Made by a program: the position numbers and the translations under genes. The notes under the pieces are model-generated. The model saw nothing but the letters and a program-made list of their open reading frames with translations. It ran no database searches and had not been told where the DNA came from. From assembly GCA_013911885.1 (NCBI GenBank), contig JACESI010000002.1, forward strand, positions 310,001-374,000: DNA of 64,000 bases, given 5' to 3'. Of the stretch, positions 57,852-64,000 are shown in pieces. The stretch is from Hyphomicrobiales bacterium (GTDB lineage: Bacteria; Pseudomonadota; Alphaproteobacteria; Rhizobiales; JACESI01). Position 1 is the stretch's first letter, and each line of letters opens with the position of its first letter.

Positions 57852-58946
57852 ATGTCTCACCCGCTCTGCGGCGCCGATCTGAAGACGCTCAGTGCGATCT
57901 TTGCCCGAGGCGGCGCGCCGGATGGCGGCCATCTTCTGAAAGCCGCCGGCATATGGGGTGCTGCCCTTGCCCGCGCGCCGATTTCATCGCTTGAAAAGGT
58001 CCTGATCGAGCCGCTTCTTCCGGCGGTCTCAGATATGCCGCCGCCGATATTCATCCTCGGTCACTGGCGATCCGGCACGACGCATCTTTACAACATTATG
58101 GCGAAATCCGCAGCGTTCGGCTTTGTCGACCCGATCGCGACCGGCCTTCCCTGGGATATGTTCGGTCTTGCCCGCGCGTTTCGGCCGCTTCTGGAGCGCA
58201 CGATCCCGCGGGATCGCTATATCGACAACATTCCGGTTACCGCCGACGCGCCGCAGGAAGATGAAATTGCGCTCGCGAACATGACGCCGATTTCCTTCTA
58301 CCACGCGATTTATTTTCCGAAAGTCTTCCACGATCAGCTCAACCGCGGGCTGTTTTTCGAAAATTGCAGTGCGGCGGAGCAGGCAAATCGCACCCGCGCT
58401 TTCACCCACTTCATGCAGAAGCTCGCTCATCGCCACAAGAAGCCGCTGCTGATCAAGAACCCGGTCTATACCGGCTGTCCGCAATTTGTGAAAAGCGTCT
58501 TTCCGGACGCGAAATTCATCCACATACATCGCAATCCTTTCGATGTGTTTCTGTCGATGCGAAATTTCTACAGCAAGCTTCTGCCGGTCTTCGCGCTGCA
58601 GGATTTCGCGCATCTGGATATCGACGAGGTGGTGCTTTCAACCTATTCGGCGATGATGCACCGCTTCGAGCAGGAAACCGCCGACATGGCCGCGCCCGAA
58701 TTTGTCGAAATCGGCTATGATGCGCTGAGCAAGGACCCGCTTGATACGATCAAGATGGTCTATGAGATGCTTGGCCTTGATGGGTTCGACGACGCCCGGC
58801 CCGCTTTCAGCGCCTATCTCGGATCGGTCCAGTCCTATCAGAAGAACACGTTCAAGGGATCGCCCGCTCTCGCCAGCAAGGTGGCGGATCGCCTCAGCCC
58901 GTTCATCGAGAAGTGGGATTACGCCATGCCGGAGATTGTCGGGTGA
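57852..58946 (+). CDS. sulfotransferase family protein
   Basis: PAPS-dependent sulfotransferase fold, 364 aa. The phosphosulfate loop is ILGHWRSGTTHLYNIM (about residues 67-82). The 3'-phosphate site is FIHIHRNPFDVFLSMRNFYS. It also has LLIKNPVYTGCPQFVKSVFP and EIGYDALSKDPLDTIKMVYE. It resembles the Sulfotransfer_3 branch. Substrate unknown. It starts 22 bases after ccmG and its stop overlaps the next gene (GTGA), which overlaps hpnA in the same way. Confidence 0.92.
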   Translation: MSHPLCGADLKTLSAIFARGGAPDGGHLLKAAGIWGAALARAPISSLEKVLIEPLLPAVSDMPPPIFILGHWRSGTTHLYNIMAKSAAFGFVDPIATGLPWDMFGLARAFRPLLERTIPRDRYIDNIPVTADAPQEDEIALANMTPISFYHAIYFPKVFHDQLNRGLFFENCSAAEQANRTRAFTHFMQKLAHRHKKPLLIKNPVYTGCPQFVKSVFPDAKFIHIHRNPFDVFLSMRNFYSKLLPVFALQDFAHLDIDEVVLSTYSAMMHRFEQETADMAAPEFVEIGYDALSKDPLDTIKMVYEMLGLDGFDDARPAFSAYLGSVQSYQKNTFKGSPALASKVADRLSPFIEKWDYAMPEIVG

Positions 58947-60052
58947 GCCGCCTTCTGCCGCTTCTTGCAAGCGTTCTTTTTCTTTCTGCCTGTTCGGAAC
59001 AGGAACACCGCAGCCTTTTTGCAGCGAGCGACTGTCACCGCCTCGCCCTTACCGATCAGGCGACGGGTGGTGTGATTACCGGCATTGAGGATATCGTCGT
59101 CCTGCCGGGCGGCGATCTTCTTCTGTCGGCCTATGACCGGCGCGCTGATACGGGCGGCGGTGTGCCACCCGAGGGCGGGCTTTACCGCCTGTCCCCATCG
59201 CTTCTCGGCGAGCGCGAGGCTCTGGTTGAGCCGCTTCTTCGCGCATTGCCCGGGGGCCTGCGCCCGCACGGGATTGATGCCCTCGCCCGGCCGGATGGCT
59301 CGCTCCGGGTTGCCTTCGTCAATCGCGGATATGATGCAGACGGTATGGCAGAACCGGCTCTTGTGCGTTTCACGCTCGAGGACGGCGTCGTCGGCGCGCT
59401 CGACATTCTAGAGGACGAGCGATTCTGCCGGGCGAATGACCTTACCTTCTTTACAGGCAGTAACGGCCTTCCCGCGCTTGCCGTCACCCTCGACCGGCAT
59501 TACTGCGCGGGCTTCTATTCAACCCTCGAGATGATCACAGGGCGCGAGGAAGCGGCCGTGGTGATCACCGATGCTTTCGACCATGCGGAACTTGCCGAGA
59601 ATCTCGCCTTTGCAAATGGGATCGTGATCAGCAATCCTGACCGCCCTTTGGGTAAAGACAATCCGCTGGTGGTAGCCGAGACGCGGGCTAACCGTCTCAG
59701 CATGATTCCTGAAACCGACCCGTCGGCGCGCATCGAGCTTCCAGGCAGTCCGGACAATCTGACATTTGTCCGCTCTGGCTTTGGTGAGGATGGCAACACG
59801 GACGCTGTCCTTGCTGCGCTCCATCCAAGCCTTATGCGTCTGGCGCTTTATCGCTACGGCTTTCCCGGCTTCGATACATCCGCCAGCCGGATTGTGCGGA
59901 TTGCGGATGGAAAGGTTGAGCTTCTTTTCAATGATCCGACTGGCGCTGTCTATTCGGCTGCCTCGGTCGCGGTGTTGAGCGGGCTGCGGCTTGTTCTGGG
60001 CAGTGTCGGAGAGCGCGGACTTCTCGTCTGCGGGCGGGCGGGCGTATCGTGA
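58943..60052 (+). CDS. putative lipoprotein with SMP-30/strictosidine synthase-like beta-propeller
   Basis: 369 aa. The GTG at 58943 overlaps the sulfotransferase stop. The N-terminus LLPLLASVLFLSACSEQE has a lipoprotein signal with lipobox LSAC, so it is probably membrane-anchored in the periplasm. The rest shows propeller-like repeats (IEDIVVLPGGDLLLSAYDRR, GLRPHGIDALARPDGSL, LAENLAFANGIVISN, GSPDNLTFVRSG) that resemble SMP-30 or arylesterase-type lactonases. Catalytic metal ligands are not certain. It ends in a GTGA overlap with hpnA. Function unknown. Confidence 0.75.
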   Translation: MSRLLPLLASVLFLSACSEQEHRSLFAASDCHRLALTDQATGGVITGIEDIVVLPGGDLLLSAYDRRADTGGGVPPEGGLYRLSPSLLGEREALVEPLLRALPGGLRPHGIDALARPDGSLRVAFVNRGYDADGMAEPALVRFTLEDGVVGALDILEDERFCRANDLTFFTGSNGLPALAVTLDRHYCAGFYSTLEMITGREEAAVVITDAFDHAELAENLAFANGIVISNPDRPLGKDNPLVVAETRANRLSMIPETDPSARIELPGSPDNLTFVRSGFGEDGNTDAVLAALHPSLMRLALYRYGFPGFDTSASRIVRIADGKVELLFNDPTGAVYSAASVAVLSGLRLVLGSVGERGLLVCGRAGVS

Positions 60053-61068
60053 GCGGGCTTGCACTCGTCACCGGCGCGGACGGCTTTGTCGGTCGTCATC
60101 TCGTTCGTCAGCTTCTGGGGAAGGGCTATCAGGTCCGCGCCCTTGACCGCGCCTTTCACGGAGCGCCCGAGAATGGCGCGGAGCGGATCGACGCCGACAT
60201 CCTCGACCGCACGCTGATCGCAGCCGTCTTGGAAGGGGTTGATATCGTCTTTCATCTGGCCGCGATGACGGCCCTGTGGCTGCCGGATGAAGGCGACTAT
60301 CAGACCGTGAACGTCGAAGGCACGAATTCCGTGCTTCAGGCCGCAATCGCCGCCGGTGTTGCCCGCTTCGTCTATTGTTCGAGTTTTGTCACCATGATTT
60401 CCGGGCCGAGAGTGATCAGGACAATCGACGAATCGACAATTGTTGAACCGCAGGCCCTGTTCGGAGCTTATGCGCGCTCCAAAAGACGGGCGGAGCGGCT
60501 TGTCATGGAGGCCGCGCTTCAGATCGAGCCGGTGATCGTGATGCCTTCCGCGCCAATCGGCCCGGGTGATCACAATCTCACCGCGCCGACAGCGTTCCTG
60601 CGCGATCTTGTCAATGGAAAAATCCCCGCGACCATCCGGCAGACCACCAATTTTGTTGATGTCGAACTCGTGGCCGATGCCATCCTGCGGGCGGGCGAGC
60701 GGGCAGAACCGGGCGAGCGCTATCTGTTGACCGGCAAGAACCGGCCGATGTCGGAATTTCTCGGCCGGGTCGCGGCCGTCAGTGGCCTTGCCATGCCATC
60801 GCGCGAAGTACCCTATGCGCTCGCCGCCTTCGCCTCGCTCATTGAGGAGAAGCTGCTCTGCCGGATGTCAAAAAGCCCGCCGCGCGCGCCCTATGCCGGT
60901 GTGCGCATGGCGGGACGCCTGTTCGAATTTGACAGCGCGAAAGCGATGAACGATCTCGATATCAATCTTTATCCGATCGACGAGGCGCTCGCCGGCGCGC
61001 TTCTGTGGCTTGCCAAAGAAGGTCACCTCACCCGTACGATGCCCGCCCTCGATCAGCCTCAGGAATAG
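60049..61068 (+). CDS. hpnA: hopanoid-associated sugar epimerase HpnA
   Basis: Extended SDR of 339 aa. TGADGFVGRHLVRQLLGKG is the cofactor motif and YARSKRRAE carries the Tyr-Lys pair. HpnA accompanies hopanoid clusters and is assumed to make or modify a sugar for hopanoid side chains. The reaction is not proved. The GTG start at 60049 overlaps the propeller gene stop by 4 bases. Its last 10 bases overlap the end of hpnB on the other strand. Confidence 0.93.
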   Translation: MSGLALVTGADGFVGRHLVRQLLGKGYQVRALDRAFHGAPENGAERIDADILDRTLIAAVLEGVDIVFHLAAMTALWLPDEGDYQTVNVEGTNSVLQAAIAAGVARFVYCSSFVTMISGPRVIRTIDESTIVEPQALFGAYARSKRRAERLVMEAALQIEPVIVMPSAPIGPGDHNLTAPTAFLRDLVNGKIPATIRQTTNFVDVELVADAILRAGERAEPGERYLLTGKNRPMSEFLGRVAAVSGLAMPSREVPYALAAFASLIEEKLLCRMSKSPPRAPYAGVRMAGRLFEFDSAKAMNDLDINLYPIDEALAGALLWLAKEGHLTRTMPALDQPQE

Positions 61069-62294
61069 GTTCTGCCTTTCCAGGCGCCGCCTTGGCCGCG
61101 CAGGTGATTGAGCGCAGAGCTTACAGTCATTGCCAGATAGAACGCGGCTGACAGCGGCAGCGCCAGTGCCCAGATCGGCGACTTTCCGTAGCGCAGCAAT
61201 GTTGGGCCATAGGCGACCATGGAAAGCAGCCACGCCCACGTTCCAAGGGTGAAGGCAAGTCCTGACCCGTGCAGCGGCAGGGTGAAAAAGGCAAGCGGCG
61301 CAACGATATAGGTAAGCGTCATGCCCAGCACGGCACCGAAAAGCGCAAGGGTCGAAAAACCAAGCTGCGTGAACGCGGTGCGCGCGACCATTTTCCAGAT
61401 TGTGTGAAGCGCCCGATTGTCGCGCAGGCTCACCACGCCCGGATCGAAACCAAGCCAGATCGCGCGTTTCTTACCCCTGGCGTCCTTGATCCGCGCCGCA
61501 AGCGCGCAATCGTCGATCAGGGTGCCGCTGATGCTCTCAACGCCGCCGATCTCGCGGAGAACAGCGCGGTTGATCAGCATGCAGCCGCCGGCCGCACCCG
61601 CGATCCGGCTCGAGCGGTCATTGGTCGCATGGAAGGGATAAAGCTTCTGAAAGAAAAAGATGAAAGCCGGTATCAGCAGGCCGCCCCAGAACCCGCGCGC
61701 ATCGAGCACGGCCATGACCGAGACAAGCGCCCGCTTCCCGGTTTCCGCTTTCGTGACCAGCTTTATGAGCGTCTCCGGCGCGTGGACAATATCGGCATCG
61801 CCAAGAAGAATATAGGGCGCATCCGGCGCGAGGCTTTCCGCTGCCTGCAAGCCATTGTGCACGGCCCAGAGTTTCCCGGACCAATTCTTCGGCAGAGGCT
61901 GTCCCTCCACGACATGGACCGGACGATCCGGGCGCGATGCTTCCCTGCCAAGCGCACGCACGATATCGCCGGTGCCGTCACTCGACTGGTCGTCCACGAC
62001 AAGGATTGTGAACCGGCCGGGATATGTGCTGGCGAGATGTCCCTTGACCACCGCACCGATGGTCTCGGCTTCGTCACGGGCGGGAATCACGGCAACGACG
62101 TCCGGCACGGGATGCGCTATTGTCGCTACGTGCCCGGCCTCGGCTGCGCAAAGCGTCTCCCGGAAATGCCAGAAGCGCCCGTTGAACAGGATCAGATAGA
62201 GCCAGATCAGACAGGACAGCGCGGTCGCGATGATAAGAATTATCTGCAAGCTCAACAGTCCCAGACAACAAATGACGGGGCAAAGGAGCACCAC
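61059..62294 (-). CDS. hpnB: hopene-associated glycosyltransferase HpnB
   Basis: GT2 enzyme, about 411 aa, membrane-bound with one N-terminal helix (about 15-40) and several C-terminal helices (from about 300). Motifs are VIPARDEAETIG, LVVDDQSSDGTGDI and the metal site ILLGDADIVH, followed by GAAGGCMLINRAVL. Probably decorates hopanoids but its acceptor is unknown. The start is uncertain. A GTG at 62294 is given, but a TTG at 62249 (MQIILIIATALSCLIW) with GGGA upstream is also possible. Confidence 0.92.
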   Translation of the reverse strand: MVLLCPVICCLGLLSLQIILIIATALSCLIWLYLILFNGRFWHFRETLCAAEAGHVATIAHPVPDVVAVIPARDEAETIGAVVKGHLASTYPGRFTILVVDDQSSDGTGDIVRALGREASRPDRPVHVVEGQPLPKNWSGKLWAVHNGLQAAESLAPDAPYILLGDADIVHAPETLIKLVTKAETGKRALVSVMAVLDARGFWGGLLIPAFIFFFQKLYPFHATNDRSSRIAGAAGGCMLINRAVLREIGGVESISGTLIDDCALAARIKDARGKKRAIWLGFDPGVVSLRDNRALHTIWKMVARTAFTQLGFSTLALFGAVLGMTLTYIVAPLAFFTLPLHGSGLAFTLGTWAWLLSMVAYGPTLLRYGKSPIWALALPLSAAFYLAMTVSSALNHLRGQGGAWKGRTYS

Positions 62295-62306
62295 CTCGCT
62301 CGACGG

Positions 62307-62335
62307 TTGTCAAGCGCTGCCATCGGGATTAGAGG
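62307..62335 (+). promoter_or_regulatory. hpnC promoter, overlapping a minus-strand -35-like box
   Basis: TTGTCA (62307-62312) is spaced 17 bases from TAGAGG (62330-62335), about 48 bases before the hpnC TTG start. TTGACA is readable on the opposite strand at 62309-62314, so the -35 elements of hpnC and of a possible hpnB promoter would overlap. Confidence 0.5.
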
Positions 62336-62382
62336 TGTAGGCAAAATCTCATCCCGTTTCTAACCACCCGGAAAGTCCGATT

Positions 62383-63330
62383 TTGACACCGCCAGCCACG
62401 CCGGAAAATACGCTTGAGACGCCTCGCACAGCGCCAGGAGCTGAGACTGGGGCTCTGACCGGAAAGCAGGCCCAACCGCAAATGACAATCGAGGCGCCGT
62501 CAGGCAAGGGTGCGGCGGATGAGAATTTCCCGGTCGGCTCCTTCCTGATCGCGAAACACCTTCGCCCCGCGATTGCGGCCTATTATGCTTTCGCGCGGGC
62601 GGGCGACGATATCGGCGACGATCCGACGCTGACGCCGCCTGAAAAAATCCGGCGCCTGACGGCTTTCGAGACCGCGCTTCTGATGCCCGCTGACGCCGAG
62701 CCGGGGACGGAAAAGGCGGTTGCCCTTCACGCGCATCTGATCGATCGCGGCATCTCGCTTGAACGCGGTCGCAAGCTCCTTGACGCGTTCCGGCAGGATG
62801 CCTCGATGGACCGCTATCAGACGTGGCAGGATCTGCTCGATTATTGCACCAAATCCGCTGATCCAGTCGGCCGGTTTCTGCTTGATCTTCACGCGGAAGA
62901 TGAAGCCGGATACGAGGCATCCGATGCGCTTTGCACCGTTCTTCAGATTTTGAATCATCTTCAGGATTGCGGGCGCGACAAGGCGGAAATCGACCGGGTC
63001 TATATCCCGGCTGACTATCTCGCCAAAGAAGGCCTTGACGCCGATATTCTGAATGGTGGTGAAACCCCGCCCGCATTCCGGCGCGTGCTCGACCGATGCC
63101 TTGATGATTGTCTGCCGCTTCTCGCGCGCTGCAAACGGCTGCCGGGCAAACTCAGGGATCGCCGTCTGGCAGCGGAATCAGCCGTTATTGTCGAGCTTGC
63201 GTGTCGGCTCCATCGCCGCCTCGGCACGGGTGATCCGCTTGCAACCCGCGTCAAGCTTTCAGGTTTCGATTTTCTGGTTGCCAGCATGATCGGCCTTGTC
63301 CGTCTCGTCTTTCACCGCACGTCCGGTTAG
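62383..63330 (+). CDS. hpnC: squalene synthase HpnC
   Basis: Converts presqualene diphosphate to hydroxysqualene in the HpnCDE route from farnesyl diphosphate to squalene. The protein has the first Asp motif RAGDDIGDDPT and the second DCGRDKAEIDRVYIP, with GKGAADENFPVGSFLIAKHL at the domain start. The TTG at 62383 gives 315 aa with a low-complexity N-terminus of 33 residues. An ATG at 62482 would remove it. It has no clear ribosome binding site, and neither has the TTG a strong one. Followed by hpnD 8 bases on. Confidence 0.93.
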   Translation: MTPPATPENTLETPRTAPGAETGALTGKQAQPQMTIEAPSGKGAADENFPVGSFLIAKHLRPAIAAYYAFARAGDDIGDDPTLTPPEKIRRLTAFETALLMPADAEPGTEKAVALHAHLIDRGISLERGRKLLDAFRQDASMDRYQTWQDLLDYCTKSADPVGRFLLDLHAEDEAGYEASDALCTVLQILNHLQDCGRDKAEIDRVYIPADYLAKEGLDADILNGGETPPAFRRVLDRCLDDCLPLLARCKRLPGKLRDRRLAAESAVIVELACRLHRRLGTGDPLATRVKLSGFDFLVASMIGLVRLVFHRTSG

Positions 63331-63338
63331 GGCCTGTC

Positions 63339-64000
63339 ATGTCGCTTCAGGAATTCGCCCCGATCGTGAGCCACGACGCCTTTTCCGGCCCTACCGCGCC
63401 AAAGGATTATGTTGCGCATCTGCTGGCGCGTTCAGGCTCGTCCTTCACGCTTGGCATGAAGATGCTGGCGAGGCCGCGCCGGGAAGCAATTTTTGCGGTC
63501 TATGCCTTTTGCCGCGTCGTCGATGACATTGCCGACGAGGCCGGAACGCGCGACGAAAAACGCGCGCTTCTTGAGGCCTGGAAAGCGGAAATCACAGCAC
63601 TTTATGCAGGCAGGCCACGCTCGCTGATTGGCCGGGCGCTTGCGGCGCCGGTCGCGCATTTTCACCTTCCAGAGCAGGAATTTCTGCTTATGATCAAAGG
63701 GATGGAGGCAGATGTGAATGGACCGATTCAAGCGCCATCGCTCACGGATCTGCTCGTTTATACCCGACAGGTCGCCGGAACGGTGGGCATGCTCGCCATC
63801 CGCATTTTCGGCGTCGGCAATCATGGCGCGCGCGATCCCTTCGCGCTCTATCTTGCCGATGCGTTTCAGCTCACCAATATCCTGCGGGATATCGAGGAAG
63901 ATGCCGAAATCGATCGGCTTTATCTGCCGCGGGAGATCCTGCATGCCCATGGTATTGAGAGTACCGACCCCAAAGTTGTCGCAGCCCACTCCGCCCTTGT
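63339..64000 (+). CDS. hpnD: squalene synthase HpnD, 3' end cut by window edge
   Basis: Condenses two farnesyl diphosphates to presqualene diphosphate, the substrate of HpnC. The first 220 residues are present. Asp motifs CRVVDDIADEAG and LTNILRDIEEDAEIDRLYLP are both visible, as in trans-prenyl head-to-head synthases. ATG at 63339 (MSLQEFAPIVSHDAF). hpnE would be expected next outside the window. Confidence 0.94.
   Translation, partial: MSLQEFAPIVSHDAFSGPTAPKDYVAHLLARSGSSFTLGMKMLARPRREAIFAVYAFCRVVDDIADEAGTRDEKRALLEAWKAEITALYAGRPRSLIGRALAAPVAHFHLPEQEFLLMIKGMEADVNGPIQAPSLTDLLVYTRQVAGTVGMLAIRIFGVGNHGARDPFALYLADAFQLTNILRDIEEDAEIDRLYLPREILHAHGIESTDPKVVAAHSAL

Overview
The window comes from a free-living alphaproteobacterium with moderately high GC. 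Three things point there: the gene order rpsF-rpsR-DUF2232-rplI-dnaB-alr-radA-cvpA-purF, the fused ribosomal superoperon from secE to rplQ, and the block degP-rarA-crcB-rluC-HAD-ATP12 behind rplQ. A hopanoid cluster (hpnA-hpnB-hpnC-hpnD) at the right end narrows it to hopanoid-producing alphaproteobacteria. I cannot name the order or genus from sequence alone. No rRNA or tRNA gene, insertion sequence, prophage or CRISPR array was seen.

Layout. 1-2982 (minus): fatty acid synthesis, fabD-fabG-acpP-fabF, with fabF cut by the left edge. 3157-4914 (minus): an orphan chemoreceptor with its own terminator. 5250-15067 (plus): translation, replication and purine genes rpsF, rpsR, a DUF2232 membrane protein, rplI, dnaB, alr, radA, cvpA, purF and a short-chain dehydrogenase. 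15389-16021 (plus): an unrecognised membrane protein. 16029-22831 (minus): an epimerase-like protein, degP, rarA, crcB, a pseudouridine synthase, a HAD phosphatase and an ATP12 chaperone. 23038-54499 (minus): 39 genes from secE to rplQ covering ribosomal proteins, RNA polymerase subunits, elongation factors, SecY, SecE, NusG and adenylate kinase. 54842-61068 (plus): two small glycosyltransferase-family genes, ccmC-ccmD-dsbE, a sulfotransferase, a putative lipoprotein beta-propeller and hpnA, mostly joined by stop/start overlaps. 61059-62294 (minus): hpnB. 62383-64000 (plus): hpnC and a partial hpnD.

How the genes work together. Most of the window is core growth machinery. The ribosomal block is subdivided by four promoters I can point to (upstream of secE, rpsL, rpsJ and rpsM) and by hairpins or terminators after nusG, rplL, rpoB, rpoC, tuf, rplO, rpsK and rplQ. 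The accessory part is the right-hand 9 kb. There squalene and hopanoid genes lie next to cytochrome c maturation genes, and hpnA is translationally coupled to a sulfotransferase and an exported propeller protein of unknown role. That coupled block is the most plausible place for undescribed biology. No clearly new multi-gene system such as a defence island or novel mobile element is visible.
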